Source: Sphingomonas koreensis (GTDB lineage Bacteria > Pseudomonadota > Alphaproteobacteria > Sphingomonadales > Sphingomonadaceae). From it: 64,000 bases of DNA. Below, piece after piece: positions 24,714-34,923 of this stretch; the first letter of the stretch is position 1, and every line of letters begins with the position of its first letter. Location: contig RCZF01000007.1 of the NCBI GenBank assembly GCA_006438735.1, positions 24,194 to 88,193 on the forward strand, written 5' to 3'. The notes under the pieces are model-generated. The model searched no databases. It had not been told where the DNA came from and worked only from the letters and a program-made list of their open reading frames with translations. A program made the translations under genes and the position numbers.

Positions 24714-25693
24714 GTATGCTTGATCCCGGACCCCTGCGCGATGAAGCGCATGAAGAGCCCGACCCTGTTCACACCGGGCCCGTCACCAAGGAAACCCAGA
24801 TCATCGCGATCTATGGCAAGGGCGGCAGCGGCAAATCCTTCGCACTGGCCAATCTCAGCTACATGATGGCGCAGCAGGGCAAGCGCGTGCTCCTGATCGG
24901 CTGCGATCCCAAGAGCGACACCACCAGCCTGTTATTCGGCGGCAAATCGACCCCGACGATTATCGAGACATCGAGCAAGAAGAAGCTCGCCGGCGAAGAA
25001 ATCGGTATCGAGGACGTCTGTTTTCAACGCGACGGCGTGTTCGCGATGGAGCTGGGCGGGCCGGAGGTTGGCCGCGGCTGCGGCGGGCGCGGCATAATTC
25101 ACGGGTTCGAGACGCTCGAGAAGCTCGGCTTTCATGAATGGGGCTTCGATTACGTGTTGCTCGATTTCCTCGGCGATGTGGTGTGCGGCGGCTTCGGCCT
25201 GCCGATCGCGCGTGACATGTGCCAGAAGGTGATCGTCGTCGCGTCGAACGACCTGCAATCGCTCTACGTTGCGAACAATGTCTGCAAGGCGGTCGAATAT
25301 TTCCGCAAGATGGGCGGCAATGTCGGCGTCGCCGGCATGATCCTCAACAAGGATGACGGCACCGGCGAGGCCAACGCCTTCGCCGAGGCGGTGGGCATCC
25401 CGGTGCTGTGCGCGATCCCCGCCAACGAGGACATTCGCAAAAAGAGCGCGAACTATCAGATCATCGGCAAGCCTGGCGGGCAATGGGCGAGCCTGTTCGA
25501 GGAGCTCTCGGTCAATGTCGCCGAGGCGCCGCCACTCCGGCCGACGCCGCTCGATCAGGACGGGCTGCTCAACCTGTTCAGCGCCGATGTGACGGGCGCG
25601 GATTTCACGCTCAAGCCAGCGACGCAGGCCGACATGCGCGGCGTCGATTTCGTCATCAAGCCCAGCCTCGAGGTGGTCTATGACGCCGTCTGA
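24710..25693 (+). CDS. bchX: Chlorophyllide a reductase iron-sulfur ATPase subunit
   Basis: A 327-residue nitrogenase-reductase-like (NifH-type) protein that delivers electrons to BchYZ for C7-C8 reduction of chlorin to bacteriochlorin. P-loop GKGGSGKS at 36-43; [4Fe-4S] cysteines in RGCGGRG and DVVCGGFG; switch region GCDPKSDTT. The start ATG 24710 overlaps the bchC stop and has GGAG 7 bp upstream. An acidic N-terminal extension before the P-loop is typical of BchX. It overlaps bchY by 14 bp. Confidence 0.96.
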   Translation: MSMLDPGPLRDEAHEEPDPVHTGPVTKETQIIAIYGKGGSGKSFALANLSYMMAQQGKRVLLIGCDPKSDTTSLLFGGKSTPTIIETSSKKKLAGEEIGIEDVCFQRDGVFAMELGGPEVGRGCGGRGIIHGFETLEKLGFHEWGFDYVLLDFLGDVVCGGFGLPIARDMCQKVIVVASNDLQSLYVANNVCKAVEYFRKMGGNVGVAGMILNKDDGTGEANAFAEAVGIPVLCAIPANEDIRKKSANYQIIGKPGGQWASLFEELSVNVAEAPPLRPTPLDQDGLLNLFSADVTGADFTLKPATQADMRGVDFVIKPSLEVVYDAV

Positions 25694-27212
25694 GGCTCTT
25701 TTGACCTCGCCGCGCGATCGCGACCGGATCGACCTTGCGCCAGTCGCAGAGGGTGGGTGCGGATCGAAGGAAACGATGCGCGATGCCGCCGTGACGGCCG
25801 GCAAGTCCGACATTCTCGATCGCTACGCCGCCGATTATCCCAAGGGCCCGCATGATCAGCCGCAATCGATGTGCCCGGCGTTCGGGTCGCTCCGCGTCGG
25901 CTTGCGGATGCGCCGCACCGCCACGGTGCTGTCGGGTTCGGCGTGCTGCGTCTACGGGCTGACCTTCACCTCGCATTTCTACGGCGCCAAGCGCAGCGTC
26001 GGCTATGTGCCGTTCTCTTCGGAGACTTTGGTCACCGGCAAGCTGTTCGAGGACATTCGCGAGGCGGTGCACCAACTCGCCGATCCGGCACTCTACGATA
26101 CGATCATCGTCACCAACCTGTGCGTGCCGACCGCTTCCGGCGTCCCGCTGCAATTGTTGCCGGACCAGATCAACGGCGTCCGCGTCATCGGCATCGACGT
26201 GCCCGGATTCGGCGTGCCGACGCATGCCGAGGCGAAAGACGTGCTCGCCGGCGCAATGCTGAATTATGCGCGCAAGGAGGCCGAGACCGGCCCCGTCGCC
26301 GCGCCCAAGGAACGACCGGACCGGCCAACCGTGACTCTCCTCGGCGAGATGTTCCCGGCCGACCCGCCAGGTATCGGGCTGATGCTCGAGCCGCTGGGGC
26401 TGGCCGCAGGGCCGGTGGTGCCGACGCGCGAGTGGCGTGAGCTCTATTCGGCGCTCGATTGTGCCGCGGTGGCGGCGATCCATCCTTTCTACACCGCCAG
26501 TGTCCGCGAGTTCGAGGCGGCGGGCCGGCGGGTCGTTGGTTCGGCTCCGGTCGGCGCTGACGGCACGGCTGCCTGGCTCGACGCGATTGGCCAGGCCTGC
26601 GGCATCGCGCAGGACAAGGTCGATCTCGCCAAGAACCGCTTCATTCCCGCCATTCGCGGCGCGCTCGCCGCCAAGCCGATCAAGGGGCGGATCACCGTCT
26701 CGGGATATGAAGGTTCCGAACTGCTCGTCGCGCGGCTGCTGATCGAAAGCGGCGCCGACGTGCCCTATGTTGGCACCGCCTGCCCGCGCACCGTGTGGTC
26801 CGATCCCGATCGCGACTGGCTCGTGGCGAAGGGCGTCCGCGTCCAGTATCGCGCCAGCCTCGAGAACGACATCGCTGCGGTCGAGGAATATGGCCCCGAT
26901 CTCGCGATCGGCACGACGCCCGTCGTCCAGCACGCCAAGGCGAAGGCGATTCCGGCGCTCTATTTCACCAACCTCATCTCGGCGCGGCCGCTGATGGGGC
27001 CGGCGGGGGCGGGGAGCCTGGCGATGGTGATCAACGCCGCGCTCGCCAACCAGCACCGCTTCGACAAGATGAAGGCGTTTTTCGACGGCGTCGGCGCGGG
27101 GCCGACCGCCGGCGTGTGGGAAAACACGCCGGTCGATCGCCCCGAATTCAAGGCGAAATACGCCGCCAAGCGGATCGCCGCCGCCAAGGCCGAGGAGCAC
27201 ATCGGCTCATGA
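25680..27212 (+). CDS. bchY: Chlorophyllide a reductase subunit Y
   Basis: A 510-residue NifD/BchN-like catalytic subunit of chlorophyllide a oxidoreductase. Cluster ligands are visible in [20 protein letters not shown] and [11 protein letters not shown]. The C-terminal half carries [22 protein letters not shown] and [19 protein letters not shown]. The start at 25680 lies inside the end of bchX; an internal start nearer the conserved region is possible, since the first 40 residues are weakly conserved. It overlaps bchZ by 4 bp. Confidence 0.95.
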   Translation: MTPSEALLTSPRDRDRIDLAPVAEGGCGSKETMRDAAVTAGKSDILDRYAADYPKGPHDQPQSMCPAFGSLRVGLRMRRTATVLSGSACCVYGLTFTSHFYGAKRSVGYVPFSSETLVTGKLFEDIREAVHQLADPALYDTIIVTNLCVPTASGVPLQLLPDQINGVRVIGIDVPGFGVPTHAEAKDVLAGAMLNYARKEAETGPVAAPKERPDRPTVTLLGEMFPADPPGIGLMLEPLGLAAGPVVPTREWRELYSALDCAAVAAIHPFYTASVREFEAAGRRVVGSAPVGADGTAAWLDAIGQACGIAQDKVDLAKNRFIPAIRGALAAKPIKGRITVSGYEGSELLVARLLIESGADVPYVGTACPRTVWSDPDRDWLVAKGVRVQYRASLENDIAAVEEYGPDLAIGTTPVVQHAKAKAIPALYFTNLISARPLMGPAGAGSLAMVINAALANQHRFDKMKAFFDGVGAGPTAGVWENTPVDRPEFKAKYAAKRIAAAKAEEHIGS

Positions 27213-28654
27213 CGCTGATCATCGATCATGATCGCGCGGGCGGCTATTGGGGCGCGGTTTACGCGTTCACCGCGATCAAGGGGCTGCAGGTCATCATCGA
27301 CGGCCCGGTCGGCTGCGAGAATCTGCCGGTCACCTCGGTGCTGCATTATACCGACGGGCTGCCGCCTCACGAGCTGCCGATCGTCGTCACCGGGCTCGGC
27401 GAGCAGGAGCTGGGGCGCGACGGCACCGAGGGCGCGATGAAGCGCGCCTGGGCGACGCTCGATCCCGATCTGCCTGCCGTCGTCGTCACCGGATCGATCG
27501 CCGAGATGATCGGCGGCGGCGTGACGCCCGAAGGCACCAATATCCAGCGTTTCCTCCCGCGCACGATCGACGAGGATCAGTGGCAAGCGGGCGACCGCGC
27601 GCTGACTTGGCTGTGGACGCAGTTCGGTCCCAAGAAAGTCCCCGCGCTCCGCCCGCTCAAGGATGGCGAAAAGCCCAAGGTCAACATCATTGGGCCGATG
27701 TACGGCACGTTCAACATGCCGTCCGACCTCGCCGAAATCCGTCGGTTGATCGAAGGAATCGGTGCCGAAGTCGGCATGGTCTTCCCGCTCGGCAGCCATC
27801 TCGCCGACGTCAAGAAGCTCGCCGCAGCGCAAGTCAATGTCTGCATGTACCGCGAGTTCGGGCGCGGGCTGTGCGAGGTGCTCGAGCGGCCGTATCTGCA
27901 GGCGCCGATCGGGCTCGACTCGACCACGCTCTTCCTGCGCAAGCTGGGCGAGCTGACCGGCCTCGATCCCGAGCCGTTCATCGAGCGCGAAAAGCACACC
28001 ACGATCAAGCCGCTGTGGGATCTGTGGCGCTCGGTGACGCAGGACTTCTTCGGCACCGCCAGCTTCGGCATCGTCGCGACCGACACCTATGCGCGCGGCA
28101 TCCGCAAATTTCTCGAAGAGGATATGGGGCTGCCGTGCAATTTCGCCGTGTCGCGCTGCGCCGGGAGCAAGTCAGACAATCAGTCGATCAAGGACATGAT
28201 CCGCGACAATCCGCCGCTGGTCTTGTTCGGCAGCTTTAATGAGCGGATGTATATGGCCGAGACGGGCGCGCGCGGCGTCTATATCCCGGCGAGCTTCCCC
28301 GGCGCAGTGATCCGCCGCCACACCGGCACGCCGTTCATGGGCTATTCTGGCGCGACCTATCTGGTCCAGGAAGTCTGCAACGCGCTGTTCGACGCGCTTT
28401 TCCACATCCTGCCGCTGGCCGGTCAGCTCGACAAGGCGGAAGCCACCCCGGCGCGGATCGAGCGCGCGCTGATGTGGGATGACGACGCCAAGTCCGAACT
28501 CGACGCCGTCGTCGAGCGCGAGCCCGTGCTGGTGCGAATTTCCGCCGCCAAGCGCATCCGCGACGCTGCCGAGCGCGCCGCCCGCCGGGCCGGCGACAGC
28601 TCGGTGAGCGTCGCACGGCTCGCCGATGCGATCACCGAAAGCAGGGTGGCATGA
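27209..28654 (+). CDS. bchZ: Chlorophyllide a reductase subunit Z
   Basis: A 481-residue NifK/BchB-like subunit pairing with BchY. Motifs: [40 protein letters not shown] (cluster Cys), [20 protein letters not shown] and [15 protein letters not shown] 27209 overlaps the bchY stop by 4 bp; upstream codons in this frame belong to shadow sequence of bchY. It is the last gene before the puf operon, 142 bp away. Confidence 0.95.
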   Translation: MTLIIDHDRAGGYWGAVYAFTAIKGLQVIIDGPVGCENLPVTSVLHYTDGLPPHELPIVVTGLGEQELGRDGTEGAMKRAWATLDPDLPAVVVTGSIAEMIGGGVTPEGTNIQRFLPRTIDEDQWQAGDRALTWLWTQFGPKKVPALRPLKDGEKPKVNIIGPMYGTFNMPSDLAEIRRLIEGIGAEVGMVFPLGSHLADVKKLAAAQVNVCMYREFGRGLCEVLERPYLQAPIGLDSTTLFLRKLGELTGLDPEPFIEREKHTTIKPLWDLWRSVTQDFFGTASFGIVATDTYARGIRKFLEEDMGLPCNFAVSRCAGSKSDNQSIKDMIRDNPPLVLFGSFNERMYMAETGARGVYIPASFPGAVIRRHTGTPFMGYSGATYLVQEVCNALFDALFHILPLAGQLDKAEATPARIERALMWDDDAKSELDAVVEREPVLVRISAAKRIRDAAERAARRAGDSSVSVARLADAITESRVA

Positions 28655-28796
28655 CCGCGCTGCGCCCGTCTTTCCAACCGTTTCCGCGCGAAGCTGCGCG
28701 GTCCACCCCATCCTCGCGGCGATCCTCGTCGCGTCGATGCCGTCGGGGGGCGTTCGTCACGCTCCAGTTCTCGTCGGGCACAATGGAGACGAAGAC
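28655..28796. other. Spacer between bchZ and pufB, probable puf promoter region
   Basis: The 142 bp hold no gene; pufQ, present here in Rhodobacter, is absent. A GC-rich inverted repeat, CCGCGCGAAGCTGCGCGG, at about 28685-28702 could attenuate read-through from bchZ. No TGT-N12-ACA site is seen, which fits control by RegA-type factors or read-through rather than PpsR, but that is an inference. ATGGAGAC upstream of pufB contains its ribosome site. Confidence 0.4.
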
Positions 28797-28967
28797 ATGA
28801 GCGATATCAGAGAGAGAGAACGAGAAGACAGGATCGGCCCTGGAACCTATCTTACGCCGGAAGAGGCCAAGGAGTTCCATAAGCTGTTCATGACCAGCTT
28901 CATCATTTTCACGGTTGTGGCGATCATCGCCCACTTCCTTGTGTGGCAATGGCGTCCCTGGCTCTAA
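28797..28967 (+). CDS. pufB: Light-harvesting complex 1 beta subunit
   Basis: A 56-residue single-helix antenna polypeptide. The cytoplasmic head (MSDIREREREDRIGPGTYLT) is followed by the conserved EFHKLFMTSFIIFTVVAII, the axial bacteriochlorophyll ligand His in AHFLVW, and the end WQWRPWL. A strong GGAG ribosome site precedes ATG 28797. First gene of pufBALMC. Confidence 0.95.
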   Translation: MSDIREREREDRIGPGTYLTPEEAKEFHKLFMTSFIIFTVVAIIAHFLVWQWRPWL

Positions 28968-29016
28968 TAGAACCCCGTAAAAATAGCCGAAATATACTAC
29001 GAGAAGGAACCACGAT

Positions 29017-29196
29017 ATGTGGAGAATTTGGCTCATATTCGATCCGCGCAGGGCGCTGGTCGCATTGTTCATCTTCCTGTTCGTGCTGGCGCTGTTGATT
29101 CACTTCATCCTGCTCAGCACCGACCGGTTCAACTGGCTGGATGGCCCGCACAAGGCGCCCGTCGCGGCGGTGGCAGCGGCGCCAGCGGCACAATAG
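29017..29196 (+). CDS. pufA: Light-harvesting complex 1 alpha subunit
   Basis: A 59-residue partner of PufB in the LH1 ring. [20 protein letters not shown] is the typical alpha N-terminus; the ligand His is in [18 protein letters not shown]. An unusual Ala/Pro tail ([12 protein letters not shown]) projects to the periplasm. AGAAGGA lies upstream of ATG 29017. It lies 49 bp after pufB and is followed by a stem-loop. Confidence 0.94.
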   Translation: MWRIWLIFDPRRALVALFIFLFVLALLIHFILLSTDRFNWLDGPHKAPVAAVAAAPAAQ

Positions 29197-29234
29197 GGAT
29201 ACCGGGGGGGCCGCGCTCTTCGGGCGCGGTATCC
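29197..29234 (+). terminator. Stem-loop between pufA and pufL
   Basis: GGATACCG (29197-29204) pairs with CGGTATCC (29227-29234), with further GC pairing inside. It begins right after the pufA stop codon and has no T-run. In Rhodobacter a hairpin at this place protects pufBA mRNA from 3' decay and sets the LH1 to reaction-centre ratio; the same role is likely here. Confidence 0.65.
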
Positions 29235-29331
29235 GGTGGGACGAGGGCGGCGACACGCTCGCCGGCCTCGTCCAACCCTATCATGATTCAGGTGCAAGGG
29301 CCGGCTGGTGACGGCGGGTGGAGATAATGTC

Positions 29332-30168
29332 ATGGCGCTGCTGAGTTTCGAGCGAAAATACCGGGTGCGCGGGGGCACGCTGATCGGCGGCGACCTGTTC
29401 GATTTCTGGGTCGGCCCCTTTTATGTCGGGTTCTTCGGCGTCACGACCGCGTTATTTGCGGGGTTGGGCACGGCGCTGATCTTCTACGCGGCCTCGCTTG
29501 GCCCGACGTGGAACCCGTGGCTGATCTCGATCGCGCCGCCGGACATCAGTTACGGCCTGGGCCTCGCGCCGCTGCGCGAAGGCGGATTCTGGCAGATCAT
29601 CACGGTCTGCGCGGTCGGATCGTTCGTCTCCTGGGCGCTGCGTGAAGTGGAAATCTGCCGCAAGCTCGGCATCGGCTATCACGTGCCGTTCGCTTTCGCG
29701 GTGGCGATCTTCGCCTATATCTCGCTGGTGGTTATCCGCCCGTGGCTGCTCGGCGCCTGGGGCTTCGGCTTCCCATATGGCATCTTCAGCCATCTCGATT
29801 GGGTGTCGAACACCGGCTACCAATATCTGCATTTCCATTACAACCCGGCGCATATGATCGCGGTGAGCTTCTTCTTCACGACGACGCTTGCGCTCGCGCT
29901 GCATGGTTCGCTGGTGCTGTCGGCGGTCAATCCGCCCAAGAACGGCCCCGGCAATGGCGAGGTGAAGTCGCCTGAATATGAGGACGCCTTCTTTCGCGAT
30001 ACGATCGGCTATTCGATCGGCACGCTTGGCATTCACCGGCTGGGCCTGTTCCTAGCGCTGTCGGCGGGCTTTTGGAGTGCGGTGTGCATCATCATTTCCG
30101 GGCCGCTTTGGTCACGAGGTTGGCCCGAGTGGTGGACCTGGTGGCTGAACCTGCCGATCTGGCACTGA
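29332..30168 (+). CDS. pufL: Photosynthetic reaction centre L subunit
   Basis: A 278-residue five-helix protein that, with PufM, binds the special pair, accessory bacteriochlorophylls, bacteriopheophytins and QA/QB iron. [40 protein letters not shown] (special-pair His), [14 protein letters not shown] and [20 protein letters not shown] all match. ATG 29332 has GGTGGAG 8 bp upstream and gives the family N-terminus. It lies 16 bp before pufM. Confidence 0.97.
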   Translation: MALLSFERKYRVRGGTLIGGDLFDFWVGPFYVGFFGVTTALFAGLGTALIFYAASLGPTWNPWLISIAPPDISYGLGLAPLREGGFWQIITVCAVGSFVSWALREVEICRKLGIGYHVPFAFAVAIFAYISLVVIRPWLLGAWGFGFPYGIFSHLDWVSNTGYQYLHFHYNPAHMIAVSFFFTTTLALALHGSLVLSAVNPPKNGPGNGEVKSPEYEDAFFRDTIGYSIGTLGIHRLGLFLALSAGFWSAVCIIISGPLWSRGWPEWWTWWLNLPIWH

Positions 30169-30184
30169 GCGGGGGGCAAGGCAC

Positions 30185-31159
30185 ATGGCGCGCTATCAGA
30201 ACATCTTCACCCAGGTGCAGCTCCGCGGCTACACCGAACTCGGGCCGGCGCTCGACGCCGGCAGCCTGCCGCGGATTGGCCGGGGGAGCTTCTCTTACTG
30301 GGCCGGCAAGGTTGGCAACGCCCAGCTCGGCCCGATCTATCTCGGCAAGCTCGGTATCGCCTCGCTGATCTGCGGTTTCTTGGCGTTCGAGATCATCGGG
30401 CTCAACATGTGGGCCTCGGTCAATTGGGATCCGGTCCAGTTCGTCCGGCAATTGCCCTGGCTCGCGCTCGAGCCGCCGGGGCCGCAATGGGGCTTCACGC
30501 TGTTCGTGCCATTGTCGCAAGGCGGCTGGTGGCAGATGGCGGGCTTCTTCATGAGCGCCTCCGTGCTGCTGTGGTGGGCGCGAACCTACGCCCGGGCCCG
30601 CGCGCTCGGCATGGGAACGCACATCGCCTGGTCGTTTGCCAGCGCGATCTGGCTGATGCTGGTGCTCGGCTTCATCCGGCCGATGCTGATGGGCAGCTGG
30701 GCGGAGGCGGTGCCGTTCGGCATCTTCCCGCATCTCGATTGGACGGCGGCCTTCTCGATCCGTTACGGCAATCTGTTCTACAATCCGTTCCACTGCCTTT
30801 CGATCGCGTTCCTTTACGGCTCGACTCTGCTGTTCGCGATGCACGGCGCGACGATCCTCGCGGTCGGCCGTTATGGCGGCGAGCGTGAGATCGAGCAGAT
30901 CACCGATCGCGGCACGGCGGCCGAGCGTGCGGCGCTGTTCTGGCGCTGGACGATGGGCTTCAACGCGACGATGGAATCGATCCACCGCTGGGCCTGGTGG
31001 TTCGCGGTGCTGACCACGCTGGTCGGCGGAATCGGCATCCTGTTGACCGGAACGGTGGTCGATAACTGGTATCTCTGGGCGATCCAGCACGGCTATGCGC
31101 CGAGCTATCCGGCGACGGGCACGATCGATCCTGCAACCCTGCCGGGAGCCGTGCAATGA
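30185..31159 (+). CDS. pufM: Photosynthetic reaction centre M subunit
   Basis: A 324-residue reaction-centre core subunit. [20 protein letters not shown] is the usual start, [20 protein letters not shown] holds the special-pair His, [25 protein letters not shown] follows (pairs of ligand His), and [18 protein letters not shown] has the iron-site His. It overlaps pufC by 4 bp (ATGA). This gene is the standard phylogenetic marker for placing the organism. Confidence 0.97.
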   Translation: MARYQNIFTQVQLRGYTELGPALDAGSLPRIGRGSFSYWAGKVGNAQLGPIYLGKLGIASLICGFLAFEIIGLNMWASVNWDPVQFVRQLPWLALEPPGPQWGFTLFVPLSQGGWWQMAGFFMSASVLLWWARTYARARALGMGTHIAWSFASAIWLMLVLGFIRPMLMGSWAEAVPFGIFPHLDWTAAFSIRYGNLFYNPFHCLSIAFLYGSTLLFAMHGATILAVGRYGGEREIEQITDRGTAAERAALFWRWTMGFNATMESIHRWAWWFAVLTTLVGGIGILLTGTVVDNWYLWAIQHGYAPSYPATGTIDPATLPGAVQ

Positions 31160-32280
31160 GTCGCGCTGCGATCAACCGCATCGTCATCCTCGCCACACCG
31201 GCGCTGCTGCTCGCGCTCGGCGGCTGCGAAGTCGGCCACAAAGTGACCGAGCAGACCGGCTATCGCGGCGCCGGGCTTGATCAGATCGTCGACGCCAGCC
31301 ATGTCGCCAAGGCGGCGGTAATACCGGCGCCGCCTTATGCATTGCCCGACGATAGCGGGCCGCGCGCGTCCGCGACCTATCAGAACGTCAAGGTGCTCGG
31401 CGACGTCAGCACCGAACGGTTCAACTATATGATGGCGTCGATCACGCAGTGGGTCGCGCCGCCGGCCGAGGGGTGCAATTATTGCCACAACCCGGCCAAC
31501 ATGGCGTCGGACGAAAAATACACCAAGATCGTCGCGCGGCGGATGTTGCAGATGACACGCGCGGTCAATTCGCGCTGGGTCAGCCACGTCAAGGAAACCG
31601 GCGTCACCTGTTATACCTGCCACCGCGGCAACGCTGTGCCCAACTATAAATGGGCGAGCGCGGAAGGCACGCCCGATGATCCGAACACGATCGTCGGCAA
31701 CAAGCACGGGCAGAACACGCCCGATCCTAACGTTGGCTATGCCTCGCTGCCCAACGATCCGTTCGATCGTTACTTCACCGCAGCGACCGATATACGCGTG
31801 GCCGGCAAATCGGCCTATCCCCCGGCGACACGCGTCGCGGGCATCAAGGAAACCGAGGCGACCTACGGGCTGATGATGCATATTTCGACGTCGCTGGGCG
31901 TCAATTGCACCTATTGCCACAATACGCAGTCGCTCGGTGCCTGGCCGCTGAGCCGGCAACAGCGCGCTACGGCCTATTATGGCATCCGCATGGTCCGCGA
32001 TATAGACGAGAACTATATCTCGCCGCTTAAGGATGTGTTCCCGGCCTATCGCAAGGGGCCGCACGGCGATCCCTACAAGGTCAATTGCATGACCTGTCAC
32101 CAAGGCCTGTCGAAGCCGCTAGGCGGCGTGAGCATGCTCAAGGACTATCCGCCACTCAAGGGACCGCCGATGGCGTCGGCGCAGGCCGAGGGCGACGCCG
32201 CGACACTGGTGCGCTTCCGCAACCCGACGACGTTGACGACTGCGCCGGCCGAGCCGAAACCGGCCAGCCCCAATCCGTAA
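31156..32280 (+). CDS. pufC: Reaction-centre tetraheme cytochrome c subunit
   Basis: A 374-residue lipoprotein (signal [12 protein letters not shown], lipobox Cys24) that re-reduces the special pair from the periplasm. Four CxxCH haem sites are visible in order: CNYCH, CYTCH, CTYCH and CMTCH, with Met ligands in between (NMASD..., MMHIS, GIRMV). Lengths and spacing are normal. Presence of PufC means soluble or membrane cytochromes donate to it rather than directly to the special pair. Last gene of the puf operon. Confidence 0.96.
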   Translation: MSRAAINRIVILATPALLLALGGCEVGHKVTEQTGYRGAGLDQIVDASHVAKAAVIPAPPYALPDDSGPRASATYQNVKVLGDVSTERFNYMMASITQWVAPPAEGCNYCHNPANMASDEKYTKIVARRMLQMTRAVNSRWVSHVKETGVTCYTCHRGNAVPNYKWASAEGTPDDPNTIVGNKHGQNTPDPNVGYASLPNDPFDRYFTAATDIRVAGKSAYPPATRVAGIKETEATYGLMMHISTSLGVNCTYCHNTQSLGAWPLSRQQRATAYYGIRMVRDIDENYISPLKDVFPAYRKGPHGDPYKVNCMTCHQGLSKPLGGVSMLKDYPPLKGPPMASAQAEGDAATLVRFRNPTTLTTAPAEPKPASPNP

Positions 32281-32358
32281 CCGGCGTCGCCCGCCGCTGC
32301 GACGCAGTCGATGGGCGCACCGAACCGCTTGGGGCCTTGCCGGGGAGCGATCCCGGCG

Positions 32359-33618
32359 ATGAGCATCGAGACACGCAGCCATCCGTTGCGCGCAGCGCTA
32401 TCGGCGGAAATGCACGTCCGACGGCTGCCGCGTTTTGCCAGCCCATGCCGGCTGATGCAGGTCGTGTCGTTGCTCGGCGAGGACGCGGCGCGCGACAGCC
32501 GTACGCATATCGAGGCGCTGGGCGGCAGGCACGGCGCCGTCGTGCCGCCTGATGCGCGCTACGCCGTGATGCCGCTCGGCGACGTGACGATGGTGTGGGA
32601 ACGCCACACCGAATTCGCCAGCTACACGTTCATCCGCGAAGGCGCGTTCGACGCGCCGTTCGACATCGCCACGTTCGCCGAGGTCGCCGCCGACGCGCTG
32701 AACGACATGCCAGGCGAAATCGTCCGCGCGACGCAGATCGCGGTAAGCGGCAAGGAAGCGCCGGATCCCGACCCTAAGATGCTCGATGCCTGGTTCGAGC
32801 AGGGCTCGCTGATCGTCTGCGACGTCGCCGACGGCAAGGCGCGGGTGATGTCCGATTTCCGGCTGCACGGCGATGGCTTCGGGCGACTGTTGATCGCCGA
32901 CCGCGGGCTGGAGGGAGACGAGTCGGCGCAGCTCGTCCTGCGGCTTCAGGAACTCGGTAATTACCGCAACATGGCGCTGCTCGGGCTGCCGCTCGCGCAG
33001 CGATTGACGCCCGATGTGGCGGGGCTCGAAAAGCGACTAGCGACGCTCACCCATGCAGTTTCCGAGCGGGTGTCGCAGGACGATACGCTGCTCGACGAGC
33101 TTACCTATCTGTCGGCCGAGCTTGCCCGGATCGTCGCCGAGACGCGCTACCGGATGAGCGCCACGCGCGCTTATGCGCAGCTCAGTATGGAACGCCTGAC
33201 GAGCCTGACGATGAGCCCCGTCCGCGGCTACCAGACGCTGGCCGATTTCACCGAGCGGCGGTTGTTGCCGGCGCTGAGGACATGCGATTCCTTTTCGCAA
33301 CGGCTCGACGATCTGTCGCAGCGCGCGGCGTGGACCAGTGAATTGCTGCGCACCCGGATCGACATCGCGCTCGCCAAGCAGAACCGCGATCTGCTCGAAT
33401 CGATGAACAACCGCACGCAATTGCAGCTGCGTTTGCAGCAGACCGTCGAGGGGCTGTCGGTGGTCGCGATCAGTTATTATCTGGTGATGCTGATCGGCTA
33501 TCTGCTGGGCGCCGTGCCGGGCTTTCGGCATGATGTGGTGATGGCGGTCGCGGTGCCGATCGTGGTCGTCGGCGTCGCGCTGGCGCTGCGCCGATTCCGG
33601 CATCATTTCACCGAATAA
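32359..33618 (+). CDS. DUF3422 family protein, C-terminal membrane anchor
   Basis: A 419-residue protein of unknown function. It starts MSIETRSHPLRAALSAEMHV with the DUF3422 signature HPLRxxLxxExHxRP, then a mixed domain, a long helical and probably coiled region (about 235-370: LTHAVSERVSQDDTLLDEL, TRIDIALAKQNRDLLESMN) and two C-terminal hydrophobic helices (SYYLVMLIGYLLGAV, VVMAVAVPIVVVGVALAL). GGGGAGC lies 8 bp upstream. It follows pufC by 78 bp on the same strand. The family is found widely outside photosynthesis; why it is here is unclear. Confidence 0.85.
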   Translation: MSIETRSHPLRAALSAEMHVRRLPRFASPCRLMQVVSLLGEDAARDSRTHIEALGGRHGAVVPPDARYAVMPLGDVTMVWERHTEFASYTFIREGAFDAPFDIATFAEVAADALNDMPGEIVRATQIAVSGKEAPDPDPKMLDAWFEQGSLIVCDVADGKARVMSDFRLHGDGFGRLLIADRGLEGDESAQLVLRLQELGNYRNMALLGLPLAQRLTPDVAGLEKRLATLTHAVSERVSQDDTLLDELTYLSAELARIVAETRYRMSATRAYAQLSMERLTSLTMSPVRGYQTLADFTERRLLPALRTCDSFSQRLDDLSQRAAWTSELLRTRIDIALAKQNRDLLESMNNRTQLQLRLQQTVEGLSVVAISYYLVMLIGYLLGAVPGFRHDVVMAVAVPIVVVGVALALRRFRHHFTE

Positions 33619-33684
33619 GCGGGCGATCGGCGAGGCGGTCGTTTCGGCGGGAACCAAAAGCATCGTCGCGCGATATGATCTCAA

Positions 33685-34923
33685 ATGCTCCGCCTGCTTT
33701 TCCCCTTTCGCGCGACCCAATGGATCGGTCCGCTGCTCGCGGCCGGCGCAGCGGCCGTTATCATCGGCGCACTGGTAATCTGGTCGGGCATCGTCGATCT
33801 TTCGGCCGCAAGGCCGCATCCCGAAGGATGGGCAAGAATACTCCATTACACCTTCGACCAGTCGACGGCCTATCATGCCGACGCTACACCGCCGGCCGAT
33901 CTTGACAGCCCGATCCGCGTTGCTGCGGGTGCGGCCTATTACGGGCAGGTCTGCGCCCGTTGCCACGGCGGGCCTGGCTTCGGCCAGAACCCGGTGGTGC
34001 TGTCGATGCATCCCCGGCCGCAATATTTGCCGAGCGCGCTGCCGATTGCGAAGTTCTCGTCTGCGGAGCTTTTCCGGATCGTCAAGGCCGGGGTCAAATA
34101 CAGCGCGATGCCGTCTTGGCCGGCCGGCGGTCGCGATGATGAGATTTGGCATCTTGTGGCGTTTTTGCGCGCGATGCCGACGATGTCTGCAGCGCAGTTT
34201 CAGTCGCTTGCGTTGGTGGATCACAAGCCGGCGAGCGCAGTTGCCGAATTCGGCGGCCCCGCGCCGCAACGATCTTACGCGTTGCGCAATGACCTCGAGC
34301 CGCCCAAATCCGATTACAGCTACCACACGCCGGCGTTTGGATTTTCAGGCTACGCTTTGGATGCCGATCCGGTCGCGACGTGTGCGCGATGCCACGGTGC
34401 CGATGGCGCGGGGGGCGGGGTCTTCCCCAATCTGACGATCCAGGACCGCGGCTATCTCGCGCGGACGTTGACGGCATTCGCTTTGGGCCAGCGGCACAGC
34501 GGCTATATGCAGATGGTGGCGACCGAATTGTCGCCCGCGCAGATTGCCGCGCTCGCGGATCATTATGCTGGGCTGCCCCGCCGCGCGAGCGACACAACGG
34601 CGCAGCCGATCCCCGCACTCGGCCAGCAGCTTGCGCTTACTGGCATTCCGAAAGCGCACATCGGCCCGTGCGCCGGCTGCCACGGCGTCGATCGCGCCGC
34701 GGCCAAGGCCTATCCGCTGCTCGAAGGCCAGTCGCGCTGGTATATCGCCGATCAGATGCGCGTGTTCCGCAGTGGCGGCCGCGGAGCGATTGCCGGTGAA
34801 AACCCGATGCCGGCCATCGCGAAACGGCTGACCGACGCGCAGATCGATGCCGTCGCCGCTTATTATGCCGCGCAGCCGCCGGCGGCGGTGCAGAGTTTCG
34901 CGGCGGTGAGCCCGCACAAGTGA
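33685..34923 (+). CDS. Membrane-anchored triheme cytochrome c
   Basis: A 412-residue cytochrome with an uncleaved N-terminal anchor (about 12-35). Three class I haem domains follow: CARCH at 90-94, CARCH at 233-237 and CAGCH at 329-333. The last two resemble the two domains of cytochrome c4/c553 (HGADGAGGGVFPNL; GQSRWYIADQMRVFRSG). The first resembles oxidase or alcohol-dehydrogenase-type domains and has KYSAMPSWP as a likely Met ligand. Coupled (GTGA, 4 bp) to the channel gene downstream. Probably a periplasmic electron carrier. The partner is unknown; PufC or a terminal oxidase is possible. Confidence 0.85.
   Translation: MLRLLFPFRATQWIGPLLAAGAAAVIIGALVIWSGIVDLSAARPHPEGWARILHYTFDQSTAYHADATPPADLDSPIRVAAGAAYYGQVCARCHGGPGFGQNPVVLSMHPRPQYLPSALPIAKFSSAELFRIVKAGVKYSAMPSWPAGGRDDEIWHLVAFLRAMPTMSAAQFQSLALVDHKPASAVAEFGGPAPQRSYALRNDLEPPKSDYSYHTPAFGFSGYALDADPVATCARCHGADGAGGGVFPNLTIQDRGYLARTLTAFALGQRHSGYMQMVATELSPAQIAALADHYAGLPRRASDTTAQPIPALGQQLALTGIPKAHIGPCAGCHGVDRAAAKAYPLLEGQSRWYIADQMRVFRSGGRGAIAGENPMPAIAKRLTDAQIDAVAAYYAAQPPAAVQSFAAVSPHK

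Noticed and set aside
24932..25813. Long antisense open frames across bchX, bchY and bchH
   Set aside because: Such frames are expected in high-GC DNA opposite real genes; the sense strands have clear conserved motifs.
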